In this document: one piece after another, positions 7,106 through 15,862 of the stretch
How positions within the stretch are numbered: position 1 is the stretch's first letter
Layout: the number at the start of each line of letters is the position of its first letter
Assembly (NCBI RefSeq): GCF_000585375.1
Contig: NZ_KK073874.1
Location: 6,354,894 to 6,418,893, forward strand
Reading direction: 5' to 3'
Source: Cryptosporangium arvum DSM 44712
GTDB taxonomy: Bacteria > Actinomycetota > Actinomycetes > Mycobacteriales > Cryptosporangiaceae
DNA length: 64,000 nucleotides
Notes under the pieces: model-generated
Seen by the model: only the letters and a program-made list of their open reading frames with translations
The model's database searches: none
Told to the model about the DNA's origin: nothing
Position numbers and translations under genes: made by a program

Positions 7106-8299
7106 CTACCGGACCACGCCGCCGATCAGCTCCTGCATGAGCGAGGTGATCGTTCCGCGGTGCGCGCCCGCGGCGACCTGGCCACGCAGCCTCGGCAGGA
7201 AACGCGGAGCGCCGAAGGCCGCGACACCCACGACGGTGTCGCCGGCGAAGTAGGCGGCCACGGTGCCGCGCACCGGCCCCCCGGCCAGGCCCTCCCCGGT
7301 GAGCGGGAGGACGTTGTCGGCCAGGTCCGGCCGCCCGACGAGCTGGATCTTCAGCCCGAACTGGTCGGACCAGACGTACGGCACCGACGGGGGCGGCCGC
7401 TCCTGGCCGAGGAGGTCACGCGCGACGACCGCGGCCTGGTCGACGGTGGCCGTCCAGTGCTCGGTGCGGCAGCGGGCACCACGCACGTCGTCCCACCAGG
7501 CGGCGACGTCACCGAGCGCCCAGGTGTTCGGGGCGCCCTCGACCCGGCCGGTGCGGTCGCAGGGGACGCCGTCGGTGTCCAGGCCCAGCCAGCCGACGTC
7601 GGGCGTCGCGCCGATGCCCACCAGCACGACGTCGGCGCTCAGCCGGGTGGAGTCGGCCAGCTCCACGGTGTGCGCGTCGGCGAATCGGCTCAGCCGGGTG
7701 CCGCAACGCAGGTCGACGCCGGCTTCGGTGAACAGCCGACCGGTCAGCGCACCGAGCTCCGGCCCGAGCGCGTGCGCGGCGGTCGTCGGCATCGCCTCCA
7801 GCACGGTGACGTCCACGCCGCGCTGCCGGGCCGCGTGCGCCACCTCCGCGCCGACGAACCCGCCCCCGACGACCAGCAGCGACCGCGATTCGCCCAGGGC
7901 GTCGCGCAGCGCGGTGGCGTCGTCGAGCGTGCGCAGGGTCCGGACACCGTCCGGCTGGCCGGGGATCGTCCGGGCCCGCACACCGGTCGCGAGGACGACG
8001 GCGTCACCGGCGACCACCGATCCGTCCTCGAGTTCGACGGTGGTGTCGTGCAACCCGATCGCGGCGGCGCCGAAACGGTAGGCGACCCCCAGCTCGTCCA
8101 GGGCGGGCTTGTCGCGCAGGATCACCCGGTCGGGGTCCCAGACGCCGGACAGCACCTGCTTGGAGAGCGGCGGCCGGTCGTAGGGCGGGTGCTCCTCGGC
8201 ACCGATCAACGTGATCGGCCCCCGGTGCCCGTTGGCGCGCAACTGCTCCACGACCCGGACGCCACCGAGACCGGCGCCGACGACAACGACGTGCTCCAT
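7106..8299 (-). CDS. FAD-dependent ferredoxin reductase
   Basis: This 397-residue pyridine-nucleotide-disulfide-type oxidoreductase has an FAD dinucleotide motif (VVVGAGLGGVRVVE) and an NAD(P)H motif near 142 (LLVVGGGFVGAEVA). It also has the family marker PYDRPPLSK and the FAD-binding segment NTWALGDVAAWWD. It would pass electrons from NAD(P)H to the ferredoxin encoded three genes upstream, which feeds the P450. Its ATG lies one base past the thiolase stop, and GGAAGGA sits inside the thiolase end. It is the last gene of the ten-gene operon. Confidence 0.9.
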   Translation of the reverse strand: MEHVVVVGAGLGGVRVVEQLRANGHRGPITLIGAEEHPPYDRPPLSKQVLSGVWDPDRVILRDKPALDELGVAYRFGAAAIGLHDTTVELEDGSVVAGDAVVLATGVRARTIPGQPDGVRTLRTLDDATALRDALGESRSLLVVGGGFVGAEVAHAARQRGVDVTVLEAMPTTAAHALGPELGALTGRLFTEAGVDLRCGTRLSRFADAHTVELADSTRLSADVVLVGIGATPDVGWLGLDTDGVPCDRTGRVEGAPNTWALGDVAAWWDDVRGARCRTEHWTATVDQAAVVARDLLGQERPPPSVPYVWSDQFGLKIQLVGRPDLADNVLPLTGEGLAGGPVRGTVAAYFAGDTVVGVAAFGAPRFLPRLRGQVAAGAHRGTITSLMQELIGGVVR

Positions 8300-8300
8300 G

Positions 8301-9938
8301 TCAGTCCTTCCGGAGCAGCAGCACGCCGCTCGGGGTCAGGCCACCGCTGCTCACCACGGCGGTCCGGGCGCCGGCGACCTGACGCTCCCCCGCGTCGCCG
8401 CGCAGCTGCACGATCGCCTCCTGCAGCAGGCCCATGCCGTGGGTGCGCCCGTGCGAGAGCTGGCCCCCGTGGGTGTTGAGCGGGAGCACGCCGTCGCGCG
8501 CGATGTTCTTGCCGCCGTCGAGGAAGTCCTTGGCCTCGCCGATCCCGCAGAACCCGAGGGCCTCCAACCAGGACAGGCAGTTGAACGTGAACCCGTCGTA
8601 GAGCTGGGCGACGTCGACGTCGTCCGGGCGCAGCGAGGTGCGGGTCCAGAGGTGCGCGGCCGGGCCGAGCACCTGCGGTTCGTGGGTGGACGTGCTCTGG
8701 TCCCACTCGACGCGTTCGAGCAGCTGGGTGCCGACGGCCTCGACGCGCACCGGCGGCCGGCGCAGGTCGGCCGCGGTGCCGGCGGCGGACACGACCACCG
8801 CGATCGCCGCGTCCACCGGCACGTCGCAGTCGTAGAGCCCGAACGGCGTCGTGATCAGCCGGGCGCCCAGGTAGTCGTCCATGTCCATCGGGGCGCGGTA
8901 GACCGCGGTGGGGTTGAGGGCGGCGTTCGCGCGCTGGTTGAGCGCGATCCAGCCGAGCGTCTCCCGGGTGGTGCCGTACCTCCGGAAGTGGGTCTGCGCG
9001 TTCATCGCCAGCCCGTGCGCGGCCGACGTGGCGCCGAACGGTACCGACCAGCCGCTGTCGCCGGGCACGCGGCCACCCATCGGGGGGAGCTCGCCGCGCT
9101 TGGTCATCTCGTCGTGCGTCGACTGCCAGATCGTCCGGAAACAGAGCACGTGACGGGCCAGCCCGGCCGAGACCGCGAGCATCGCGGCGATCACCGAACC
9201 ACCCGGGCCGAAGGTCTCGGCGCCGCCGTTGTACCAGGTCGGCCGGATCCGGAGCGCGGCCTCCAGCGCGGCGACGCCACCCTCGCCGAAACCGCCGGCC
9301 GGGCCGCCGCCGGGGTAGGACGAGAGACCGTCGACGTCATCGAAGGTCAGGCCGGCGTCGGCGACCGCGGCCTCGCACGCCTGCACGGTGAGCACGAGCG
9401 GGTCGACACGCAGCCGCCGGCCGAGGTCCGAGGCCCCGACGCCGCTGAGCACCACGTCGTCCTCGAACTTGCGGGTGGTGAGCATCGGCCGGACCCTCGC
9501 CCGGATCTCCGCGGGGCCCTCCTCGTCCCCGGCGATCGGGCCGGTGCCGTCGATCGGGCGGAACAGCGGCAGCCAGACGTCCTCGACCTGCTCGAACTCC
9601 ACCCGCACCCGCTGTCCGGGTACGACGTCGTCGACGCCGACCAAGCGGGTGGTGAGCCGCACCCGCGGGTCCTCGTCCGGGGCGACCCGCGCGACGACGT
9701 ACGGCGGCGCCAGCCCGGGCAGCCCGAACCGGTGGTTCACCGTGGAGCTCACCACCGTCCCCTCGCCGGAGAGGTCCCGGATCTCCAGCGCGGTGCTCCG
9801 GCAGCGGGGACACGCGGGCTTCGGGGGGTGCACGAACCCCGCGCACGACGTGCACTGCTGCATCCGGAGCACGCCGTCGGCCCCGGCCCTCCAGTAGAAC
9901 TCGTTCAGGATCGTGACGTACGGCAGCGGCGCGGTCAT
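8301..9938 (-). CDS. DUF35 OB-fold/zinc-ribbon fused to an SCP2-type thiolase (probable acyl-CoA aldolase or thiolase)
   Basis: The 545-residue protein joins two modules. Residues 1-150 are a DUF35 module with a rubredoxin-like zinc ribbon (Cys29, Cys32, Cys43, Cys46) and an OB fold. From about 160 to the end it is an SCP2/lipid-transfer-type thiolase with VDGLSSYPGG, AQLYDGF (447-450) and NTHGGQLSHGR (488-498). The usual N-terminal nucleophile Cys position reads TFGPGG and has no Cys. Loss of that Cys, conserved Tyr and partnership with DUF35 are features of Ltp2-ChsH2 retro-aldolases in steroid side-chain degradation, where the modules are separate proteins. A C-C cleaving aldolase is inferred. 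Confidence 0.85.
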   Translation of the reverse strand: MTAPLPYVTILNEFYWRAGADGVLRMQQCTSCAGFVHPPKPACPRCRSTALEIRDLSGEGTVVSSTVNHRFGLPGLAPPYVVARVAPDEDPRVRLTTRLVGVDDVVPGQRVRVEFEQVEDVWLPLFRPIDGTGPIAGDEEGPAEIRARVRPMLTTRKFEDDVVLSGVGASDLGRRLRVDPLVLTVQACEAAVADAGLTFDDVDGLSSYPGGGPAGGFGEGGVAALEAALRIRPTWYNGGAETFGPGGSVIAAMLAVSAGLARHVLCFRTIWQSTHDEMTKRGELPPMGGRVPGDSGWSVPFGATSAAHGLAMNAQTHFRRYGTTRETLGWIALNQRANAALNPTAVYRAPMDMDDYLGARLITTPFGLYDCDVPVDAAIAVVVSAAGTAADLRRPPVRVEAVGTQLLERVEWDQSTSTHEPQVLGPAAHLWTRTSLRPDDVDVAQLYDGFTFNCLSWLEALGFCGIGEAKDFLDGGKNIARDGVLPLNTHGGQLSHGRTHGMGLLQEAIVQLRGDAGERQVAGARTAVVSSGGLTPSGVLLLRKD

Positions 9939-9989
9939 GCGGATTCCGTGACCGGCAGGGCGACCACGACCGTCATGGCTTCTTCTCCT

Positions 9990-11342
9990 TCAGAGCTGTG
10001 CGCTGGACGGGCGGACGGTGACCGGCTCGGCGAGACGCTGCTCGTCGACGATGCGCTGCATCCGCTCGATCGTCTCGTCGACGCCGGCCCCGAGCCGCGG
10101 GCCCGGGGTGAACGTGGCCGGCAGGTGTTTCATGCCGTTGATGACGCCGGTCGAGTCGTAGTGCACGGCGCCGTCCCGGTCGCACACGTAGTCCGGCATG
10201 CGGTCGAGCACGTGACGCAGCATCGTCTTGAACGTCGCCCTGGCCACGTTCGACCCGATGCACCGGTGGATGCCCAGCCCGAAGCTGGCGTGCCGATTGC
10301 CCTTGCGGTCCAGGTGGATCGTGTTGGGGTCCTCGAACACGGTCTCGTCCCGGTTGGCCATCGCCCAGGAGAGCCAGAGACGCTGGCCCTCCTTGAACTC
10401 GGTGCCGTTGATCTCGGCGTCGGTCTGGACGGTCCGGCCGTCACCGACCGCCGGGGTGTAGAACCGCAGGAACTCCTCGGTGGCCGAGTCACGCAGCGTG
10501 TCCCACTCGCGGTCGAGCCGGGCGCGCTCCGCCGGGTGCTCGGACAGCCACTCCAGGGAGTGCGCGGTCAGCGCGGTCGTGGTGTCGAACCCACCCCCGA
10601 TGATCAGACCGGCGGCCCCCAGGACGTCCTTGTCGGTGGGCGCGGCCCCGTTGATCTCCGCGCGGATCAGCCCGTCGATCAACCCCGGGCGGGGCTCGAC
10701 GCGGATCTTCGCGATCCACGACTCGGTGTGCGCCCGGGCCCGCATCATCTGCTGGAAGACGCGCATGATGTCCGGCGAGTCCGGCCGGGTGTAGACGCTG
10801 GCGTGCGAGGGCTCGCAGTGCACGGTCCAGGCCGCGAGCGGCATGCCGAGCATCGCCATCGTCAGCACGGCCGGGACGACGTTCGCCAGGTCGTCGACGA
10901 AGTCGATCCGGCCGGACTCGATCCGCTCGTCCAGCGCGGCGCGGGTGATCTCGTCGATGACCGGCTGCCAGCGCTTGACCGCCGCCGGGGACAGGTACGG
11001 GTTGAGCGCCTGCCGGTAGTGCCGCTGCTCGGGTGGGTCCATCTCCAGGAACCCGCCGATCGGGGAACCCGGACGACGCTGCGGCGGCGGGATGCTGATC
11101 CCCCAGTACCCGCGCTTGACCTCGTCCGGGTCGTTCTCGTTCGACAGCACGTCCGCCCGGCGCGCGATGTCGAACAGCTCTTTGTTCCCCGACACGAACC
11201 AGTAGCCGCCGTGCGCCTCGTTCCAGGCCACCGGGCACTTGCCGTGGTACTCGGTGGCGAGTTCCTGGAAGTCCTCCCGGTAGCGGTCGGAGTGCCGGTT
11301 GAGGTTGATCCTGGCAATCGCGCGCGCGTCGTCGATCGTCAT
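9990..11342 (-). CDS. Cytochrome P450 monooxygenase
   Basis: The 450-residue protein has all P450 landmarks: the I-helix GGGFDTTTAL (249-258), ExxR at Glu290-Arg293, and the heme loop FGLGIHRCIG with the axial Cys361. There is no membrane anchor, as in soluble bacterial class I enzymes. ATG at 11342 is chosen because GGAGGG lies just upstream and the P450 fold begins soon after; the frame is open further but Arg-rich. The ferredoxin gene is 11 bases upstream and the reductase two genes downstream, so the complete redox chain is encoded. It probably hydroxylates the entry substrate; which one is unknown. Confidence 0.93.
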   Translation of the reverse strand: MTIDDARAIARINLNRHSDRYREDFQELATEYHGKCPVAWNEAHGGYWFVSGNKELFDIARRADVLSNENDPDEVKRGYWGISIPPPQRRPGSPIGGFLEMDPPEQRHYRQALNPYLSPAAVKRWQPVIDEITRAALDERIESGRIDFVDDLANVVPAVLTMAMLGMPLAAWTVHCEPSHASVYTRPDSPDIMRVFQQMMRARAHTESWIAKIRVEPRPGLIDGLIRAEINGAAPTDKDVLGAAGLIIGGGFDTTTALTAHSLEWLSEHPAERARLDREWDTLRDSATEEFLRFYTPAVGDGRTVQTDAEINGTEFKEGQRLWLSWAMANRDETVFEDPNTIHLDRKGNRHASFGLGIHRCIGSNVARATFKTMLRHVLDRMPDYVCDRDGAVHYDSTGVINGMKHLPATFTPGPRLGAGVDETIERMQRIVDEQRLAEPVTVRPSSAQL

Positions 11343-11353
11343 GTGCCCTCCGC

Positions 11354-11545
11354 TCAGAACCGGATGATGGCCTGCTCGGGGCAGGTACGCGCGGCTTCCT
11401 TCGCGAGCGTCTCCGCCTCGGCGGGTACGTCTTCGCCGACGGCGTGCGCGTGGCCGTCGATGTCGGACAGTTCGAACAGGTTGGGCGCGGTCATCGCGCA
11501 CAGGGTGTGCCCCTGGCAGATGTCCGGATCGACACGAACCTTCAT
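11354..11545 (-). CDS. Ferredoxin, 3Fe-4S type, P450 partner
   Basis: A 63-residue ferredoxin with CQGHTLC (Cys10 to Cys16) and a distal Cys55-Pro, giving the CxxHxxC...CP pattern. The His in place of the second cluster cysteine is typical of P450-adjacent ferredoxins in mycobacteria, which bind a 3Fe-4S cluster. It would carry electrons from the FAD reductase at 7106 to the P450 immediately downstream. ATG at 11545 is the obvious start. Confidence 0.9.
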   Translation of the reverse strand: MKVRVDPDICQGHTLCAMTAPNLFELSDIDGHAHAVGEDVPAEAETLAKEAARTCPEQAIIRF

Positions 11546-11559
11546 GGGCTCAGCGCCTC

Positions 11560-12432
11560 TCAGACGTGGTAGTCCTGGAACTTCAGGTACGAACCGGCGT
11601 CGACGCGCATCTGCATGCCGGTGACGTAACGCGCCTCCTCGGAGGCCAGGTAGAGCACCATGTTGCTGATGTCGCGCGGCTCGACGTAGGGAACCGGCAT
11701 CAGCTGCTGGACATAGAACGCCGGCTCCGCGTCCTCGCGGGTCGGGTTCTCCAGGTCGGGGCGGAACGCCCGGTACATCGGCGGGCTCTGCAGCATCGGG
11801 GTGTTGCAGTTGGTCGGGTGCACGGCGTTGGCGCGGATGCCGCGCGGGCCGAGGTTGCGGGCCAGCTCGTGGACGAACTCGCACACCGCCTTCTTGGCGT
11901 ACTGGTACGACGCGCCGCCCGGGTCCTGGCCGACGCTCCCCGCCGCGCCGAGGCCGGCCCCGGTCATCGCGACCGCGGCCGACGCCGTGGCGATGATCGA
12001 CGCGCCCTCCTCGAGATGCGGTAACGAGGCGTGGACCGCGTTGATGACGCCGAGCAGGAGCGTGTCGACGCCGTCCATCCAGGCCTGGACGGCGGGTTCG
12101 CCCTTCATCGGGGCGATGCCGGCCTGCGCGACGACGACGTCGAGGTGACCGAGCTGGGCGATGCCCTGCTCGACCGCCGCGATCAGCTGCGCGCGCTCCC
12201 GCACGTCGGCCTCCACCGCGACGATGCGCCGGTCGAGCGCCTCGACGAGGGCGACGGTCTCCTTGAGGTCGTCGGAGGACGACATCGGGTAGTCCACCGT
12301 CGCGAAGTCCCGGCAGATGTCGACCGCGATGATGTCGGCGCCCTCTTCGGCCAGGCGGACCGCGTGACTGCGCCCCTGCCCGCGCCCCGCGCCGGTGACG
12401 AACGCGACCTTGCCCTCTACTCGACCCGCCAT
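11560..12432 (-). CDS. Mycofactocin-coupled-type SDR family oxidoreductase
   Basis: This 290-residue short-chain dehydrogenase has TGAGRGQG (13-20), the YxxxK pair Tyr176/Lys180 and an active-site Ser near 151. After beta-strand 2 it carries an insertion (VDICRDFATVDYPMSSSDDL) of the kind seen in SDRs that hold NAD tightly and pass electrons to mycofactocin. It would oxidise the alcohol made by the P450 to an aldehyde or ketone. AAAGGAG lies seven bases before the ATG, inside the preceding aldehyde dehydrogenase gene, whose stop is one base away. Mycofactocin genes are not in this window. Confidence 0.85.
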   Translation of the reverse strand: MAGRVEGKVAFVTGAGRGQGRSHAVRLAEEGADIIAVDICRDFATVDYPMSSSDDLKETVALVEALDRRIVAVEADVRERAQLIAAVEQGIAQLGHLDVVVAQAGIAPMKGEPAVQAWMDGVDTLLLGVINAVHASLPHLEEGASIIATASAAVAMTGAGLGAAGSVGQDPGGASYQYAKKAVCEFVHELARNLGPRGIRANAVHPTNCNTPMLQSPPMYRAFRPDLENPTREDAEPAFYVQQLMPVPYVEPRDISNMVLYLASEEARYVTGMQMRVDAGSYLKFQDYHV

Positions 12433-12433
12433 C

Positions 12434-13909
12434 TCAAGACTCCTTTGTCCGTGCCGTCGGCCAGGCGATGGTCTTCGTCTCGAGGAAGTCCTCGAGGCCC
12501 TCGGTGCCCCACTCGCGGCCGAGGCCGCTCTGCTTGTAGCCGCCGAACGGCGACTGGACGTCGAACCACATGCCGCCGTTGACGCCGACCGTGCCGGTAC
12601 GCATCCGGCGGGCCAGGCCCATCGCCCGGTCGAAGTCCGCGCTGTGCACGGCACCGGAGAGACCGAAGATCGTGTTCTCGGCGATGCGCAGCGCGTCCTC
12701 GTCGTCGTCGAACGGCAGCACCACGATCGCCGGGCCGAAGATCTCGTCCTGCGCCACCGACGACTTCGGGTCGATGTCGGTGATCAGCGTCGGCTCGACG
12801 TAGTAGCCCCGCTCGAACCGGTCCTGCGGCTTACCGCCGAGCACGACCCGGCCCTCCCGCGCGGCCGCCCGGTAGTAGCTGAGCACCTTGTCGCGCTGGG
12901 CGGCGTTGATGACCGGCCCCATGACGTTGCCGGGGTCCGCCGGGTCGCCCCACGGCATCTGCCTCATCGCGGCCTCGAGGATCCCGACCGCCTCGTCGAG
13001 CTTGTGCCGCGGCACGAGCAGCCTGGTCAGCGCCGCGCAGCCCTGACCGGCGTGCACGCAGACGCCCAGGGCCAGGCCGGGCACGATCTGGGTGAGGTCG
13101 GCGTCGTCGAGCACGACCGCGGCGGACTTCCCGCCCAGTTCCAGCGTGACCCGCTTGACCGTCTCGGACGCCGCCCCCATCACCGTGCGGCCGGTGCCGG
13201 TCGAGCCGGTGAGCGTCACGTGGTCCACGTCGGGGTGGGTCGCGAGGATCTGTGCCACGGCGTTGTCCGCGGTGGACACCACGTTGAGCACCCCGGCCGG
13301 CAGGTCGGTGTGCCCGGCGGCGATCGCCCCGAGCGCGAGCGCGCTGAACGGCGTGTCCGGCGCGGGTTTGAGCACCACCGTGCAGCCGGCCGCGAGCGCC
13401 GCCGCGGACTTCGCGATGTTCAGGTAGAACGGGTAGTTCCACGGCGTGATCGCCCCGACCACCCCGGCGGCCTCGCGTCGCACCACGCGGCTGGTGGCGG
13501 TGCCGTAGAACTCCTTCTCCGGCAGCGGACGCTCGAACTCGTAGCTGCCGAGCAGGTCGACGTAGTGGTCGATGAAACCGATCGGGCCCTCGAGCTGGAT
13601 CGCCCCGGTCAGCGAGACCGGGCTGCCGGCCTCGGCGACGACGATGCTCCGCAGCTCCTCGACGTTCGCGCGCAGGGCGTCGCGCAGCTGGGTCAGGCAG
13701 TGGCGGCGGAACTCGACGTCGGTCGACCAGGTGCCGGTGTCGAACGCCCGGCGGGCGGCGCCGACGGCCTTCTCGACGTCGGTCGCGTCGGCGTCGGGTG
13801 CGGCGCCGATCACCTCCTCGGTGGCCGGGTTGACGTTGTCGAACGTGCGGCCGCTCCCGGCCGCGACGAGTTCGCCGTCGACGAGCAGGCGTTCACCAAG
13901 CGATGTCAT
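12434..13909 (-). CDS. NAD-dependent aldehyde dehydrogenase
   Basis: A full-length 491-residue ALDH: ITPWNYPFY (near 155), cofactor Lys181, base Glu258 in LELGGKSAA, and nucleophile Cys291 in GQGCAALTR. It would oxidise the aldehyde produced by the neighbouring SDR to a carboxylic acid ready for CoA activation. Its ATG overlaps the stop of the upstream dehydrogenase by four bases, implying translational coupling. It belongs to a different ALDH subgroup from the enzyme at 3290-4729, so the two probably act on different aldehydes. Confidence 0.92.
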   Translation of the reverse strand: MTSLGERLLVDGELVAAGSGRTFDNVNPATEEVIGAAPDADATDVEKAVGAARRAFDTGTWSTDVEFRRHCLTQLRDALRANVEELRSIVVAEAGSPVSLTGAIQLEGPIGFIDHYVDLLGSYEFERPLPEKEFYGTATSRVVRREAAGVVGAITPWNYPFYLNIAKSAAALAAGCTVVLKPAPDTPFSALALGAIAAGHTDLPAGVLNVVSTADNAVAQILATHPDVDHVTLTGSTGTGRTVMGAASETVKRVTLELGGKSAAVVLDDADLTQIVPGLALGVCVHAGQGCAALTRLLVPRHKLDEAVGILEAAMRQMPWGDPADPGNVMGPVINAAQRDKVLSYYRAAAREGRVVLGGKPQDRFERGYYVEPTLITDIDPKSSVAQDEIFGPAIVVLPFDDDEDALRIAENTIFGLSGAVHSADFDRAMGLARRMRTGTVGVNGGMWFDVQSPFGGYKQSGLGREWGTEGLEDFLETKTIAWPTARTKES

Positions 13910-14718
13910 GACTGCGCTCCTGGGAGATCGAGCTCGGGGATCACGTCGGCCAGCGCGCGGTGCGCGCCGGCGAGCGCGCCGAGGTCACCGCCGAGGTCGG
14001 CCACGACCCGGCGCACGACCGCGACGTCCTTGCCGAGGAACTCACCGGCGGCGCGGGCGAAGCCTCCGACCGAGCCGGCGCGGGCCACACCGGCCAGCGC
14101 GAAACTGCTCGCGCTGCCCTGGGGCAGCGCGTCGAGCAGTGCTTTCTCATCGACGCCGAGCTGGGCGCCGAGGTCGACGGCGGCGGCGAGCAGGCCGATG
14201 TTCGCCGCGAACAGCGCGTTGTTGATCAGCTTGACGCGCTGCCCGTTGCCGCGCGGACCGACGTGCAGGATCGGGTCGCCGTACGCCCGCAGCGCAGGGC
14301 GGACCGCGCCGACCGCGCCGTCCGCGCCGCCGACCAGCAGGGTGACGGTGCCCGCGGCGACGTCGTGGGGGCCGCCGCTGACCGGCGCGTCCACCACCTC
14401 GATGCCGTGTGCGGCCAGCAGATCGGCGGTCGCCGGACTACCCGTGGTGTGCACCACCAGCACCGCGCCGGGGCGCATCGCCCCGATCAGTGCCGGCCCC
14501 ACCTCGCGGACCTGCTCGTCGGTGCGCACACCGACGAGCACCGCTTCGGCGTCGGCGGCCACCTCGGTCAGCGTGCCGACCGGGGTGGCGCCGTCGCCGT
14601 CCAGCGCGGCGTGCGCCGCGCCGGACCGTGCGAGCACCCGGACGTGGTGTCCGGCCCCGACCAGCCGCCGCACCATCGGACGCCCGATCCGGCCGGCGCC
14701 GACGAACCCGAGTCTCAT
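13906..14718 (-). CDS. 3-hydroxyisobutyrate dehydrogenase-like NAD(P) oxidoreductase, copy 1
   Basis: This 270-residue beta-hydroxyacid dehydrogenase has an N-terminal GFVGAGRIGRPM dinucleotide motif, the substrate-binding signature DAPVSGGPHDVAAGT near 120 and the catalytic Lys in RVKLINNAL. The C-terminal helical domain is complete. It would oxidise a beta-hydroxy acid, or reduce a semialdehyde. The gene at 15863-16675 has the same length and layout and flanks the amidohydrolase on the other side. Start and stop codons overlap both neighbours by four bases. Confidence 0.88.
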   Translation of the reverse strand: MRLGFVGAGRIGRPMVRRLVGAGHHVRVLARSGAAHAALDGDGATPVGTLTEVAADAEAVLVGVRTDEQVREVGPALIGAMRPGAVLVVHTTGSPATADLLAAHGIEVVDAPVSGGPHDVAAGTVTLLVGGADGAVGAVRPALRAYGDPILHVGPRGNGQRVKLINNALFAANIGLLAAAVDLGAQLGVDEKALLDALPQGSASSFALAGVARAGSVGGFARAAGEFLGKDVAVVRRVVADLGGDLGALAGAHRALADVIPELDLPGAQS

Positions 14719-15842
14719 CCGAAGTGGAAGAGGCGTCGGGCGTTGCCCTCGACGATCAGGCGCGCCTCGTCGTCGGGCACGTTCGCGAGCTGTTCACCGA
14801 GCACCTTGCGGGTGTGCGGCCAGTTGCAGTCCGAGTGCGGGTAGTCGCTCTCGAACAGGATCTGGTCGACGCCGATCGAGTGACGCAGATCGATGCCGTT
14901 CTGATCGGAGATGAAGGCCCCGTAGATGTGGTCCTTGAACATCTCCGACGGCTTGCGCTCCTGGTCGATGTCGCACCAGAACTTGTGCCGGCCCCAGGAG
15001 TAGTCCGCGCGCTCGAGGATGTACGGGATCCAGCCGATCCCGCCCTCGGAGAGCACGAACTTCAGGTTCGGGAACTTGTAGAACACCGGCGAGATCAGCA
15101 GGTCGACGCAGGCCATCATCGAGTTGATGCCGAACAAGGCGATCGTGACGAACATGTCGGCGTCCTGGGCGACGCCGCTGGGCGCGCCCCCGGATCCGAA
15201 GTGCACCGAGAGCGGCAGGTCGCGCTCCTCGGCGGCCCGCAGGATCGGGTCCCAGTGGTCGGTGTGGTAGCTCGGCAGACCGACGCGGTGCGGCGCTTCG
15301 AGGAAGCTCACCGACCTCGCGCCCTTGGCCGCGGTGCGCTCGATCTCCGTGACCGAGGCCTGGACGTCCCAGAACGGGATCATCACCAGCGGGATCTGCC
15401 GATCGGGCGCGTAGGCGCACCACTCGTCGAGGATGAAGTCGTTGTAGGCCCGGATGCACTCCGCGGCGAGCTCCTTGTCGTCGCTGGCGTAGAACGTGCT
15501 GCCGGCGAAGCCACCCATGTTCGGGAAGCAGAGCTGGGCCCAGACGCCCTCGACGTCCATGTCCTTGATGCGTTCGGAGATGTCGTAGCAGCCCGGACGC
15601 ATGTCGTCGTAGCTGCGCGGATCCATCCCGAACTCGCGGGGGTGCTTGCCGGCGACCGCGTTCAGCGCGAAGTTGCCGGACGGCTTGCCGTTGAAGATCC
15701 AGGTGTCGTTGCCGTCGGGCAACTTCTCGATCCGCGGTGCGACGTCCTGGTACTTCGCGGGCATGCGGTCGAGCCAGACGCGAGGGTGCTCGATCACGTG
15801 GTCGTCGACCGAGATGATCTTGGCGTCGTCGGGGAGCGGCAT
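14715..15842 (-). CDS. Amidohydrolase-2 family metal-dependent hydrolase or decarboxylase
   Basis: The 375-residue TIM-barrel protein starts with ISVDDHVIEHP, the family's N-terminal metal-site strand. It continues with LSVHFGSGG (a His ligand), SEGGIGWIPY and, near the end, ILFESDYPHSDCNWP with the conserved metal-site Asp. Relatives include 2-amino-3-carboxymuconate-semialdehyde decarboxylase-type enzymes and hydrolases of cyclic ketone or lactone intermediates. It could open a ring or remove a carboxyl in the pathway; the reaction cannot be fixed from sequence. It overlaps the downstream dehydrogenase by four bases and lies 20 bases after the upstream one. Confidence 0.85.
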   Translation of the reverse strand: MPLPDDAKIISVDDHVIEHPRVWLDRMPAKYQDVAPRIEKLPDGNDTWIFNGKPSGNFALNAVAGKHPREFGMDPRSYDDMRPGCYDISERIKDMDVEGVWAQLCFPNMGGFAGSTFYASDDKELAAECIRAYNDFILDEWCAYAPDRQIPLVMIPFWDVQASVTEIERTAAKGARSVSFLEAPHRVGLPSYHTDHWDPILRAAEERDLPLSVHFGSGGAPSGVAQDADMFVTIALFGINSMMACVDLLISPVFYKFPNLKFVLSEGGIGWIPYILERADYSWGRHKFWCDIDQERKPSEMFKDHIYGAFISDQNGIDLRHSIGVDQILFESDYPHSDCNWPHTRKVLGEQLANVPDDEARLIVEGNARRLFHFG

Positions 15843-15862
15843 CGCTCTTCCTCCAGATCCAG

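Noticed and set aside
8211-11624. Very long open frame antisense to the P450 and thiolase genes
   Set aside because: It mirrors the GC-rich codons of real genes on the other strand; its composition is Arg/Pro/Ala/Gly-rich, with no recognisable domain.
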